Source of the DNA: Citrus sinensis
Lineage: Eukaryota > Streptophyta > Magnoliopsida > Sapindales > Rutaceae
Direction: 5' to 3'
DNA length: 64,000 nt
Assembly (NCBI RefSeq): GCF_022201045.2
Contig: NC_068563.1
Location: 1,116,001-1,180,000, forward strand
The notes under the pieces: generated by a model
The model's database searches: none
Told to the model about the DNA's origin: nothing
The model's input: only the letters and a program-made list of their open reading frames with translations
Made by a program: the position numbers and the translations under genes
Shown: piece by piece, positions 22,307 through 34,892 of the stretch
Numbering within the stretch: the stretch's first letter is position 1
How the letters are laid out: every line of letters starts with the position of its first letter

Positions 22307-25300
22307 TCACTTATCATCCTTTGGGGGTTCATCTTCTTTCTTCTTCTGTTCAGATGACTAAAATTTAAATATGAAAGAAAGGAATAAGTACCCAGACGCA
22401 ACATGAATTATGGATAACTGGTAATTTGGTAAAAAGCGCTAAAACAGAAAATACACACATGTACACGCTAAATCAACTCGTCCTTGTAAGTTTAAGTATA
22501 GAGGTTTCAAGGACACACCTCAGGTTGACCTTGAAGAGATGCAATCAGATCTTTCACCGATGGATCATTTGGGTCAACTCCTGGAAGCTGCAAAACCAAT
22601 AACACGTCAGGACATATTCATATGCCACAGTTTGCTGCATGAAGTTCATCAACATAGATGAAAGTACACTTACTGATGTAAGGATGGATGACACAAATGA
22701 CTGATCCCCTAGCACCTTGCTCATATCTGATTGGTTTGATGGATCTTTTGTATCATCCTGCATGGACATTTGGAGAGCTGCGAGCAATAAAATAAAGGGA
22801 TGGATCAATACATATAATTAATATAAATATAGAATTTTGGAAGCTTTTGAGAAATCAGACAGTCATGCACAAGTTTGACAATAATCTCAAGCATGACAGG
22901 CCAGTTCGCAAGGTCTGCAGAATACTTTGAAGTCAATCTCATGATGACTAGGGTGATACATATAATGAGAGCTTAAGATAGGAGTTCCAACAGCAAGACA
23001 AGAAAGCCACTACCAAAGCCGTGCAATTACAAAATAAAGGTTGTATGTGTATGGGTAAGCTTTTGTTCAAGGAACATGATTCATCCAATCCCATTATTTG
23101 GCGATTTAAGAGTTATGCATATTAGTTAAGAGTTCAGAAATCCAAAGCAAACCAAGCACAAAACATTACCATACAGACATACAAGTTGCCCCACACTAAC
23201 TGCTTGTAAACTAAAATTATCCAAAACCTTGAATTCCTCATCTTAAAATTTCCAAGACAGACAGGAGTACAAATAAACCAAATACCCGCAAAGATTGAGA
23301 GAACCTAATTTAGGGATGTTTTTTAGATCCACAAGGGCTGGACTTCAAAATAGGTGATTGAAGTTTGAACCCACATACAAGTGTCAAGTGTCAAGTGTCA
23401 AGTTGAATGCATAGGCGATGACAACAACAAAGCAACACAAATAATTACACAGCCACTAGTAAATCAAAAAGCCCCAATAGAAGTAGACATACCCAAGGCC
23501 AACTCCTTATCCTCATCAGTCGCTTTTGACGTATCAGCATCAGCCATGGAAGTATCAGATACAGAAGTACCCATGGACATTGCAAAAGCCCTCTCTAGCA
23601 AAGATTTCTCTTCATCCTGTCACAACAGTGTTCAGAACAGATCTCAAATGAAAGGGTTGTTCATGCTATATAATTTTTTTTTTAAATGTTAACGCCTGGA
23701 ATTAAGAATAAATAACACACAAAATACAAGTGCAAAAGTGACACTAACCATTGGATCAGCAGTTTTCTCAGTTGTTTCTGCTGCTGTATTGTTAGTATTG
23801 TCAGTCATCGTTGCATCCTGTGAGTTGGATGATGGCTCCTCCTCTTTCCCTTGTCTGGAAGCTTCATCAGCAGCCCTTTTGGCAGCAGCTTCTTGCCTTG
23901 CTCTCTCCTCTTCCATGGAAACCCTAAGGGCAAGAGCCAGTTCAGGGTCAATGTTGGGGTCCACACCAAAATCGAAGTCAGAAACTCCACCAGCTGCAGC
24001 TGCCGCCGCTGCTGCAGCAAAGCCACTTCCTCCTTCACCATCAGCAGTGAATACAGGTGAGCTGCCAGAGGAATGGAAAAGCATGTAAGTTGATATATAC
24101 ACTAATAAAGTAGAGGAGTTTGATAGGATCCACCTTATTTTTCAAACAACGATACGTTACATCACTTTTGTCATAGCTCAATATGGTAATAATCCATCTT
24201 TTGAGCTTTCTATTATTAAAAGCAAAATTTTTCCAGACCACTGATTTTATAAATATTGTTATTTCCCCACTTAAATTTTGTACTAGCTCATTTGTTATTT
24301 AGTAATTAATTCAGACTTTAACTTTCTAGTTATTTGAAATAATACTAGTCAATTTCTACATTTTGCCCTATAAATGGAACTGAGGCCGCAAGGAAAATGG
24401 GAAAATGTCATACCTTATAAGTACATCAGAAAGAGCATTTGGACCAGTAGGAACATGAACTAGATGACTACTATCATTGTTATTAACTGCAGCAAGAAGT
24501 GCTTCCAATTTCTCTGGCTTCCCATCATCATCTTCACCAAAATTAACAATATCAATAGCCACACTGTTCTTCTTCAATTTCTTCCCAATCATCTCCATTA
24601 CCTTCCTATCATACTTAACAGGACTGCAAACACGGGGCAAAAAAGAAAGTCAAATGTCAATAAGCATGAACAAGCAAGTAAAAGAGCCAGCAAAGCATAC
24701 CTTCCAGCAAAAACTATAATCCTTTGACGCTGGTTTTTGTTCTGCCGATGCTTAAGAGCCAACTGAGCAACCTGGATTCCTGCCGCTATGTTCATCTCAC
24801 CCCCAATATCAAGTTCTGCACCATAAAGAAGAAATGAGGAGAAAATTTTTAATATCAAACACCTAAGAAAAGATGAGAGAATGGTCATAATACTCAATCC
24901 ATTAAACGGAAAGTGCATGCAAATTGAAGTTGCTTATATCTACTAATGGCGGCAATGCTTCAGAAAAAAGTGAAAAACTGCTAGACCTAGAATTAAATTT
25001 CACATTCCTTCTTTGATAAGCACAGAAGGAAACATCAAGCACTTGCCTTAAAAGCTAAACCCCCAGTTCATATAGGTTATAGTTTATACCCATAAATTGT
25101 TTTGAGACAGAATGCATATAACTCTAAATTTTCAATCAACAAACCCAACAAATTGTGACGAAAATCCTAACCACATAGTTCAAGGTCAAATATTTGTTTG
25201 TCACTTTGTTTAGCATTCAAAACCCTTGTAGACATTAGACCCAAAGACAAACTCCTGCTAAACCCTAAATTTTTCTGATTTCTAATTTCTACCATTACCG

Positions 25301-25860
25301 AACATACATAAACAGCACAACACAACCTAGTTGTAAGAACCCAATTATGAGCTCACATAAAATAAACTCATCAAAAACTCGATCACAATGAATGAATACA
25401 AATAAAAAAACATACCATGCATGCAAGCTAAAATTTTCCCAAGATCAGTTGTAGGAGTAGTCAAAACACGAACCCCTTTGCCACCCATCGTCAATATCCC
25501 CACGGTATTCTCCGGGTTCGACTATTAAAAATGGAACCACAAAAAATAATAATATTAATAATAAATAAATATCCCATCGTCAATATCCCCAATTTTTCTT
25601 AACAAAAGGAAAAATCCACAAGAGATAGTAACATAATAATGAATTTTACTTGTGTTTTGGCTCCACAAATAAGACTAACGGCGTCCGCTTGAGCTCGTAA
25701 TCGTGACGGAGAGTAATCGCCGTTTCGCATCCATTCCGAATTGTCAATGCATATCATAGTCGCCTGATTTTATTTCAAATTTGAAAACAATTGGATCAAA
25801 TTTTAGAAAAATTAATTGAATAAAAAGTTAATTAAAGACGAAACCCACCTCGAGAACCAT
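22307..25860 (-). CDS. RPN10: 26S proteasome regulatory subunit RPN10 (PSMD4), ubiquitin receptor
   Basis: Ten exons, all GT-AG, join to 401 residues: 25849-25860, 25650-25763, 25416-25521, 24701-24815, 24414-24623, 23749-24061, 23493-23616, 22674-22777, 22519-22587, 22307-22345. Residues 1-190 form the von Willebrand A domain (start [20 protein letters not shown]; later [14 protein letters not shown] and IIVFAGSPVKYD), which docks on the proteasome. After a poly-Ala linker come ubiquitin-interacting motifs at about 224-240 ([15 protein letters not shown]), 291-306 (weaker, [10 protein letters not shown]) and 324-339 ([14 protein letters not shown]). The tail is Lys-rich and ends PPKDDK. RPN10 binds polyubiquitin chains and hands substrates to the proteasome in nucleus and cytosol. 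Size matches plant RPN10 (about 386 in Arabidopsis). Exon 1 encodes only four residues, which an automatic predictor could miss. Confidence 0.96.
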
Positions 25861-26824
25861 GGCTTTGATTGAATTTTTTAGTACGAGAAGACGAGAGTAT
25901 GCAGAAGAGCTTTGAATCGATTTTTTATGTTCAGTTTGGGTTTTGTGAGCTGCTTTGCTTGCGGCAGGGGCTTTGTTGAGTTTGGGGATTTAAATAGAGG
26001 TCCTTTATTTTTAGTTTATTTGTATTTTTCTCCCAAGAAGCCTAAAAGCATTTTTATTATTATTTTTTTCAATTAAGCCGAAATCCGAAAGAAGAGATAA
26101 ATGAAAACACACATCCTAACAGAGAAATTAATGATAAATAGTGAATATAAAATAAGTTATGACGTTATTTTAAATTTTATGCCTAAATAATATGATAAAG
26201 GATACTCAAAATTAACATATTTCTGTAGAGAGATTATTTAGATAGCAATCATTCCCATGAATTTGCACCAATAATTTTCGACCAATTTGATTTAAATAGT
26301 CATCGTAGTTCAAGTTTTGAAAAAGAGAATTACAATTATTATCTTTATTTAAATTTGTTTTATTATTATACATGTTTTATTCACTTTTTTTTTTTACTTT
26401 TCAATTGAATTATTTTCATTTGGTTTCAAAATCATACACTTGAACGTTTTATCCAATTAAATTATAAATCATTTGCAACTTAAACGAATTCAATAATCAA
26501 TATACACTTCAATCACAAGCGAGGTTGGGTAACCATGCAAACATAAACCTATCTGAACTCTGAAGCAAACAACCAGTGTAAATATGCACGGCATAAACCT
26601 GCTTCAAAAACTCTGCATTCTCCGGACACTAGAAGTAGCCTGAAAATTTTAGCTCTTTATTGAAAAAAGCCTGGGAAGAAAAGTTAACAACAGAAGGTAT
26701 GCACAATTTGCCAACTGCCCCGCGGTTCTAACTTATTGTACACAGAACAACAGATTAATAACAACAAATAGTCAGATTAATAACAACAAATAGTTCCGAG
26801 GTCAAGGAAATTCAAGATGGATAT
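25861..26824. other. Intergenic region between RPN10 and the choline-transporter-like gene
   Basis: The left ~150 bases are RPN10 promoter and leader; the right ~250 bases should be the 3' UTR of the transporter gene. Nothing else visible in this AT-rich spacer. Both genes are read leftward, head to tail. Confidence 0.6.
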
Positions 26825-29800
26825 TTATACACCGAGAGCTGCGGGAGCATACGTCCGTCTGTGGTTCCTGCTGATAGGTAAGTGAACATAAACCTCGTGC
26901 ACCTCTGGTTTGTAGACCTCCCCTCTGTCTCTGTCAATGGCATAACAGACATAAACAGTTTCTATTACATTGTCCAACACATGGACAAAGTAACCCAGCA
27001 CAAAGATCAGCAGCACAAATGCTAGGGCAGCCACCAGGTATGAGTAGATCCCGAGATCTCTCACTCCCTTTAAGATAGCACAGACCTGCTCATGCATATT
27101 CAAAGTCAGGATAAAATGGGAAAACAAACACAATGTTTAACGCAAAATGCAGCAAGAACTAGCTTATGGCATTATGGCAAAATGCATCAGGGCAAGAGGT
27201 ACCTAATCTCAAGAGGCTGATATCAAAGCATGCATAATTCCAATATAACATGCTAGACAGAATTAGCCAGCCTGACAACATTCTCACAAGCTAGACCAAA
27301 ATCATCAGCAATGCATATAGAGTATGACTAAAAATCACCACCACAAATGAAATCTTGTGAAGTATTGAACCTATACAGATATCTCATGAAATTATGGTGT
27401 AACAATTGTCCTAGCTATCCAAAATTAAGATGAGCATTGTCATACAATTGGAAAAGAAGAGCCACATACTTCAGCCCTCCTGCAAGGATTCCTATCACCT
27501 AGGGATGAAAATCTATTTTTGACAACAGATTATATAAGAATTGAAATAACAGAGAAATGAATAATCTGCTCACCGCAATTGTGTATACAGCTGAAATGAC
27601 GAAGATTATTCCAGCTAACAATCTAGTAGAGACAGTCTCCACAAAGACAGCAGAGAGAAGATTACGCTTTAGAAGCTCATATGTCATCCTTGCAGACGAG
27701 CAGTACGCTTCACCAGTTATTGCCGCAAAGTTGATAGTGAACTTGTTAAGAAAATCTACAGCTGACAGTAATGCATTAACACAACACCGCAGGATAAGGT
27801 TCACAAATCCAGGAACATCTTCTTGTCTTGCACTATCAACAGCAGCACGAACTATACGCACCATACATATAAGTAGTCCAGACAGGCAAATACTGCCAGA
27901 GGAGGGACCAAAGGCGTTCCTGCAAGTTTTCACAACAATAAGATGAGAGGGATTCAACATGTATATGTGATAACCATCAAAGTTGCAGCAATTAAGATGC
28001 TTCTAAACAAAATGATGACATGGAACAACTGAGGGAGCGGCAAAATCCATAAAAAAAAAATAATAATAATAAGAGAACAAAAAAATAATAAAGAACTACA
28101 ACTAAATATCATCATTGATTCAAGTAATATTTTGCATGACCAATATAGGAAACCCTTAAATTTACTATTTAACCAAAGAGCTAGCAGGATGTAACCAAGT
28201 TCAAATATGTGTAAAAAGTAAAAGAGAGAGGTAATAACAAATCTTACTCTTTGAATGCTACCCCATCCAAATGTATAGCAGCTGAAAATTGAAATCTAAG
28301 TCTATTCTTCTATTGCAAATCTAAGTTTATTTACTGGTACAGAATAAGCATAAAGCTGACTCACAATCCCTCTGTACCTAATTTCTTCAATTTAGTTTAG
28401 GGTTAGACTATTTTAACTTCAATTCTTTACTTAAAATTTTGACACAAATTTTGAGCCATTGATTTCAAGCAATTCAATGGTAGATATTGAAAATCAAAGT
28501 AGAATTTAAAGATTGTTATTCATCCACCATCGGATTGGTTGAGCCCAATGGTTCAAAATTTGTGCCATAAAATTTAAATTAAAATAGCCCGATCCTCAGT
28601 TTATTGTTATCCAATGCCACATACTGCCTGTCTCTATGTAGTATTTAAACTTCATTATCTTCAGGCATGCATTTAATTTCTTTATTGTCAAATGTCATAG
28701 AACATATAAAATGATACAGGAAATGATTCAAATGTATTTATTATTGCATCCAGAATGCATGTGAAACAAAATTTAAATCTGATTCATGCAACCAAAAAAA
28801 CGAATTATTATAACATCTATCCAAACATTAAATCTGCAACACCATGCCATAGAGTTAATTGCCTAGATTATTCAATACATCTATTTATTTGATCATTAAC
28901 TCTAAGAGCAGTTGCTACAAATTTAAGAGAATGACAATAAGCTAGTACAATGAATCAGGAAATTATTCAAATCTATTCATTATTGCATCCAGAATGCATG
29001 TGAAAAACAATTTGAATCTTATTCATGCAATCTAAAAATGAATTATTATAACATCTATCCAAACATTAAATCTGCAACACCATGCCATAGAGTTAATTGC
29101 CCACATCTATTTATTTGACCATTAACTTTAAGAGCAATTGCTGCAAATTTAAAAGAATGACAATAAGCTACATTTAAACCAGATAAACTCAACCAAGTTG
29201 AATAGTGATAAAAAAATCAGGAATTACCTCAAAGAACTTCTTATACTCCGCTTAGGTTTTGTATCCTCCTTCGAAAAATACCACTGTGCAATAGTCCCAC
29301 TAATAACATAAGCCTTTGCTTCCACCATTGAAGTCAAAGACCACAACATGGTTAGAATTGCCAGTGCAAAGTACGCAGGCACCCAACTATCTTGTTTCCA
29401 AACACATTTATACTCTCCATTCGATTCTTTTGGCACAATCTTCCCATTCAATCTTGCAAACACCAAGAACACAACAATCGGCGCATAATAAACCACTAAT
29501 CCTAGTGTCAACAAGGGAAGTGCAACAAACAAGCCCAAATTTTTTGACAAAGCATCAGAAGCAATCCCAATTATTTGAACAGTCAACTCGATTCGATGCC
29601 AATTAGCAACAAATATCCACACAAGAACTCCAATTATCAGGAACACAAACACCAGCACCAAAATTCGATACACTAAAGGTAATGAATCACTACAGGATGA
29701 ACTAACGGTACATGCAACAAACCAATAAACATTAATAAAAGTTGGCACAATAACAAAGAACGGAAGTGCCACATATACAAGTTGCTTAGTGTAATGTTTG

Positions 29801-30285
29801 AGCAACAAAAGCAGTAAAAAACAAATGGGCACGCTTAAAATCAAAGTTATTACAAGAACCCAGATCAAATCCTTTAAAAAATTAGATTTTGACGACGAAA
29901 AACTAAAACCCACAAACACCCAATAGTCAAAATTGTCAAAAAGTGAGTCTTTAACACAGGAACCTGAAGAGGGATTGTAAATAAAAGAAGAGGCGTTGTT
30001 ATAGTTCTGATTTTTATTACATATTGAGAATATACCGAGCCCAAAAGTTGAGATAACGAAGAGAATAAAGAGGATGATAAAGGGGATGTCTTTGAAGGGT
30101 CTGGGGCCGTAATTGTAGGTGATCTGAAGGAATTGGGTCGGGTCGGGTTCCGGCGGACTGGCGGCGGAGGGGGTGGTGGGTTCGGGGATTGGTGAAGTGG
30201 GTTTGATGAGGAGAGGTTGTGATGGAGAAGATGATGACTCGTAGAAACACACGAGCTTGTTGGGGTCTTCTTCGCTGCTGCCCAT
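26825..30285 (-). CDS. Choline transporter-like (CTL/PNS1 family) membrane protein
   Basis: Exons 29228-30285, 27574-27919 and 26825-27085 join in frame (GT-AG) to 554 residues. A Ser/Pro-rich cytoplasmic N terminus (about 1-65) is followed by the first membrane helix ([18 protein letters not shown]), an extracellular loop, and roughly nine more hydrophobic segments. Family-typical words include YFALAILTMLWSLTSMVEAKAYVISGTIAQWYF at the end of exon 1, then RNAFGPSSGSICLSGLL, and the C-terminal AITGEAYCSSARMTYELLKRN. This is the plasma-membrane choline transporter/PNS1 family (Pfam PF04515), proposed to move choline or related solutes across plasma or trans-Golgi membranes. Arabidopsis members of this size include At4g38640. 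The exact substrate is not provable from sequence. Intron 1 carries the tandem duplication listed separately. Confidence 0.92.
28721..29170. repeat. Tandem duplication (239-bp unit) inside intron 1 of the choline-transporter-like gene
   Basis: The segment starting aaatgattcaaatgtattt (28721) is followed at 28960 by a second, slightly shorter copy. Long shared stretches such as ttgcatccagaatgcatgtg, taacatctatccaaacatta and atgccatagagttaattgcc occur in the same order. The copies differ by scattered substitutions and one ~15-bp deletion. Confidence 0.88.
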
Positions 30286-31331
30286 TTGAGGGAGAAGCTA
30301 ATAAGCTAGAAGCTGGAAGCTGGAAGCCGAAAGCAGAAGCAGAAGCTAGAAAGTGGAAGTGATTTTCTCTTCGTGGATTTTGATGAGGAGAAGATACGTC
30401 TGTGTTCTTCGTCTTGAGTTGGAACCTGGAAGTGGTGAGTGGCAGGTGTCCGTCTAATTTTCGTCCATTTTATTTTTGACAAACATTCTTTTGTCATTTC
30501 ACACAAGGCCATTGATATTTGGGGTAATTATTTATTAAATTTGAAATCTTTGTAATTAACAAAATTATAATTTAATTGTTTTCTCTTTTCACTTACATTT
30601 GTAATTAGAAATTTATAGCAGCTTTAGATATCCTTCTAAATAGCTAGACGAGATTCAACTTCTGCTAAACATATGCGGAAGACACAAATTCGAAAAATGA
30701 TTTAACATCTAGCTACAAGATGGTTCTCAAATTTAATTGGTTTTAATTTAAGAGATTAATATTAAAAAACCATTAAGTGAAAAGCATTCATAAGATCCGA
30801 GTTTAGGTTATATGCTTTTACTTCGGAATGTTTAGAGATAAGGCCAAACCTTAGTGTAAAACAAAAAATTAGAATATGATAATGTGAAAAATGCTAGCTC
30901 ACCTTATCAAATGCCTCACAGAGTAAGTGTTGTTTTAAAGTAAGAGTGGATGAAGTCAACAAAAGGCTAATGGACAAAGAATAGATGGCCAATTATTCAG
31001 ATCAATCGCACCATCAATTAGCCATAATAAAGAATAAATATTAAAAACACGAACCATCTTTCAAGTGGGGAGTGGGAAGCATGTAACATTGCAGAAGCTA
31101 ATGCATAAATAAGTGAGATGCATGTGGTACATCTTTTGTCCATAAAGAATTCCTATGGCCATGTTCACTTGCATAATAAAATGAACAGCTTTTAGCATTC
31201 AATCAGTTTACAAATGGGTAAAGGTTAGATGGAAAATATATGGAAAAAAAATGGTAGAAGATTACATGCAATATCACTGATACAGAAGTGTACGAGCCTA
31301 CGGCATTCAGAAAAACTGAAAGCACTTAAAA
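30286..31331. other. Shared upstream region of the divergent transporter and rhodanese genes
   Basis: The left end is the leader and promoter of the reverse-strand transporter. From about 30955 rightward the sequence is partly repeated at about 32525 (for example atggccaattattcagatcaatc against acggccaattataagcatcaatc). That places it inside the rhodanese tandem-duplication unit and makes it probable promoter DNA of the first copy. Confidence 0.5.
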
Positions 31332-32285
31332 ATGATGTCTTGTAGGAATATTTTTGCATTAACAAAGCTGAGGAAGAACAGTTTTATTCCCATTAGAACA
31401 ATCATAGATGTCGGAAAGAGGTGAGATTTTGTTGCGCTTTTGTTGTATGACTCATACACCAGCAGCTTTCTGTATTTTAATTTTAATTCATTTTTCGTGT
31501 TTTTAGGCCTGCAGGAGATGTTGCTAGTGTTGGTGTAGATACTGCAAAAGATCTCCTCAGCTCCGGTCACCGCTTTTTAGATGTGAGGTTGGATCCTGGA
31601 AATCATTTTCAATTTCATCAGCCTTCTATTGTTTTACAACCTTGTACTTCATGACTGAAGCATTGACTTTGTTTCCAGAACAACTGAGGAGTTCAACGAG
31701 AGCCATGTTCACGGTGCCTTGAATGTTCCATACTTATTCATCACACAAGAAGGTGATTTGGAATTCATAATCTTGCCGAACTTTCAAAATCCCGAGGCTA
31801 CAAATACTGTGCTAGATGCTAGCTACATTGTTTCTCCAGGCAATGTTTCCAGGAAACAATTTGTGTTTTCTGATTTTCTGGCAATATTTCCAGGAAGAGT
31901 GAAAAATCCTGAGTTTCTCACCCAGGTGGCATCAGTTTGCTCTAAGGAGGATCATATAATTGTGGTACGATTGTACTTTTGTTTATTGATAAAATACATC
32001 TAGACTCTGTGTCTAATCTTCAAATGTTTATGTTTGATTTTAATGCTGCAAGGGTTGCAAAAGCGGAATCAGATCGCTTTGTGCTTGTGTTGATCTTCTA
32101 AATGCAGTAAGATTATTCTCAATATTTGTTGATGCAAAGTTCTATTCAAATCTTTCCGATTCTGTGGATGACAAAAACTGAAATGGAAAGATTTCATGTC
32201 ATGGAAGCAGGGCTATGAGCATGTGACTAGCATGGAAGGCGGCTACTCTGCGTGGCTTGACAAAGAACTTGCCGAAGATAAATAA
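31332..32285 (+). CDS. Single-domain rhodanese / thiosulfate sulfurtransferase, intact copy
   Basis: Six exons (31332-31420, 31507-31587, 31679-31752, 31894-31964, 32053-32106, 32211-32285) join in frame, all GT-AG, to 147 residues. Residues 1-30 are basic with no acidic residue until Asp26 (MMSCRNIFALTKLRKNSF), which looks like an organelle targeting peptide (inferred). The rhodanese domain spans about 38-142: HRFLDVRTTEEFNESHVHGALNVP, then the active-site loop with Cys107 (VGCKSGIRS, the CxxxxR loop) and finally GYEHVTSMEGGYSAWLDK. It should transfer a sulfane sulfur to cyanide or other thiol acceptors. The family matches plant STR16-18, which includes senescence- and dark-induced members. 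A second, damaged copy lies 0.6 kb downstream in the same direction. The alternative is a start in exon 2, but the same leader is conserved in the copy, which supports exon 1. Confidence 0.85.
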
Positions 32286-32433
32286 ACCAGCTGCAGAGCT
32301 CAAAACTTGTTGAAAATTCTGCCCTTGAGATGAGCATTTTTACTATTGTATACCCTAAGCCAAGGTTGTAATAAAGTGAGCTTGTCACCTCTTCTGATGC
32401 AATATTAGGTAGCTGGCTTATTATCAAATGCTC

Positions 32434-32465
32434 TTTTTTTTTTTTTTTTTGGGGGGGGGGGGGGG
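32434..32465. repeat. T17-G15 homopolymer junction
   Basis: Seventeen T directly followed by fifteen G, about 150 bases downstream of the rhodanese stop codon. Lengths may be unreliable because such runs are error-prone in sequencing. Confidence 0.8.
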
Positions 32466-32904
32466 CTGTTGGAAGATATAAGGAAGATAAATCATTTGAT
32501 TATTCAAGAGTCAGAGCAGTTAAAGTCAACTTATGGCTAAGGTACAGAGAATTGACGGCCAATTATAAGCATCAATCACATTTTGTTGGACACAAGCAAT
32601 CCTCAAAGACCATGTTCATTTGTGTAAAATAATAATTTTGGGTCTTAACAGAAATTTCCAAATAAGGAGATTTCTCTGGGTAGGTTAAAGTTTCAAATAA
32701 CCATGGAATGTTATCACGAGCTAACTAAATAAGGGCCCTCTACCGATTTTAGCTTTTAGCGAAGTAAAATTCAAGATAATTTCTAAAAATTATTGGCACC
32801 TAAAAGTCAACACTCAGAAGTTTACAATTTGAGAGTTGAATAAGTTTTTTTACATCAAGAGTTACTGTCAACATTGTCTATATAAACAAAACCTGCGCTT
32901 GAAA
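32466..32904. other. Spacer between the two rhodanese copies
   Basis: The duplicated upstream sequence of the second copy. Parts align with 30955-31330, but the copies are well diverged. No other gene. Confidence 0.5.
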
Positions 32905-33987
32905 ATGATGTTTGTAGGAATATTTGCGTCGACAAAGCTGAGGAAGAATAGTTTGCGTCCTATTCTGTCAATCATGGATGCCATAAAGAAGTTAGATTTC
33001 CATCCCTTTATATCAAAACAGAAATTAGCTATCATTGTGTTGCCTTTCTTATATGATTCAACATAGCAGCCTTTGTGTCATTACTTCATTTCTTTGTCAT
33101 GTTTGTAGGCCTGAAGATGTTGCTAGTGTTGATGTTCATGCTGCAAAAGATCTTCTCGGCTCCGGTCACCGCTATCTAGATGTGAGGTGGGATACTGGAA
33201 AATAATTTCATCCACTTTTACAGTCGCAATCATGATTTTGACGATTAAGGCATTAAGAGTAAATGATTTCTTTGCAGAACAACTGCGGAGTTCAAGAAGG
33301 GCCATGTTGACAAAGCCTTGAATGCTCCATACATGTCCATCATGCAAGGCGGTAATATTGATTTCTGAATTAAAAAACCCCGAGGCTGCAAAAGCTGCTA
33401 TCATCTGACTGATGCCCGTAACACATTATTTTGTGCACGATTGTTTTGCCTGACAATGTTTCCTGGAAACAATTTGTTTTTCCCCTGTAAAAAGTAACTC
33501 CTTAACCCCTGTAAAAACACAATTTGTTTTGCCCTTTAAGTCCAGAAAGAGTGAAAAAAACCCTGAGTTTCTAACCCAGGTGGCCTCACTTTGCAAGAAA
33601 GAGGATCCTTCAATTGTGGTAAAATCTATTCGTCTGTTTATATATCAAGATGAAATCTAGTCTATCTTAAAATGTTTATGAAATCTAGTCTATCTTAAAA
33701 TATATATGCCTGTTTTCAATGTTGCAAAGGTTTGCAACAGTGGAGGCAGAGCGCTCCGTGCTTGTGTTGATCTTCGAAATGCCGTAAGATTATTCTCAAT
33801 CTTGGTAAGTTCAATTCAGTTCCTTGCAATATTGTGAACGACAAAAACTGAGTTATAACGACTTCATGGTAACAGGCTTTATGAGCATGTGACTAAGTTG
33901 GAAGGAGGCTATTCTGCCTGGGTTGACGAAGGAGTTCCTGGAGATAAACCCTTAGAAGAGCTCAAAATTTCCTGCAAATTCCGTTGA
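32905..33987 (+). pseudogene. Second rhodanese copy, frameshifted (probable pseudogene)
   Basis: Tandem paralogue of the intact gene with equivalent exons at 32905-32990, 33109-33186, 33278-33351, 33546-33618, 33730-33783 and 33876-33987. The leader (STKLRKNSL), the first domain part (SGHRYLDVRTTAEFKKGHVDKALNAPYM), the catalytic loop (VCNSGGRALR) and the end (LEGGYSAWVDEGVPGD) are all recognisable, and most splice sites are kept. Exon 4 is 73 instead of 71 bases owing to extra bases in the A-run at 33554-33560, which leads to a stop at 33572-33574. Exon 6 also carries one extra base at its start (GCTTTATGAG against GGCTATGAG). I see no alternative splice choice that restores the frame. It may still be transcribed and give a truncated product; a sequencing error at the A-run cannot be excluded, but the second shift makes real decay more likely. 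Confidence 0.75.
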
Positions 33988-34892
33988 ATATTTGTTTACT
34001 TTTTCCTTATGCAAATGCCGCTGAAGTGGGTATATACGTTCTTTGGGTTTCTATAAAGCTTTATTATATGCTTGTGCAATGTTTTTTTTTTTTTCTTTTG
34101 GGTTGTTTTGCTAACTTGGTTTGGATTGTTTTGCTGGACTTTCATGGATTCAGGCCAAGTTGTAATATGAACAAAGTGAGTTTGTGAAAGAAAAAATCTC
34201 AAATTCTTTCTTTTCCGCCATCATCTCACCCCGAACGTATGAACAGAAGCATAACAAAACTTTGGATAATTGGACTTAAAACCTCCCTTCCTTTGATGTA
34301 ACGGAAGAAAGGTCCCAAAACAAAGATATCAAATAAAAAAGAGATCCGAGTCAATAAATAAATAAATAAATAAGAGATAATTTCCTTTTCATTACATAAT
34401 GATGAACATGTAATTTGTTTTTATTGGATGGTCTTATTAAAATCATCCCATTTAAAAATCTCTCTCCATGTAAATATTATGCCACTTCATGCAACTTTTT
34501 TTAACTTTTTCATCAATGCACCGGAAAGCAAGATAATGACTATAATACAGCATCGCTGTCGCATTCTCTGTTAAAAATCTCTCATGCAACTTCACACATC
34601 CCAAATTTTGTAACAGAGAATAATACAGTGGTTGTACTGTATGATGTGATTGAGATTTGTGATTTTCAGCTACAATTGATAAGTGTATTTGATGGTCAGA
34701 TACAATATAATCATGGTTACAACAATATTTCCAGGAAAAGCCTATAACTATTGGATCTATATCAAGACTAAAGAAATTTCATGAACTGATGAACATGATA
34801 CAAAGGGCACCAAAAGTGAATCAATTATCTGAAAGCAATTAGCAAACTCGAAACGAAAAAACTTCTTCTCGTTGTAAATACATCGAGGATCC
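33988..34892. other. Intergenic region between convergent rhodanese copy and cyclophilin
   Basis: Holds the downstream flanks of both genes. It contains a T-run (about 34082-34094) and an (AATA)n stretch (about 34352-34373). No gene or clear mobile element. Confidence 0.55.

Noticed and set aside
23378-23401. Tandem caagtgt repeats in RPN10 intron 7
   Set aside because: Only three short units, inside an intron. Too little to call a functional site.
23738-24088. Plus-strand open frames of up to 116 codons over RPN10 exon 6
   Set aside because: These are antisense shadows of the Ala/Glu-rich coding exon.
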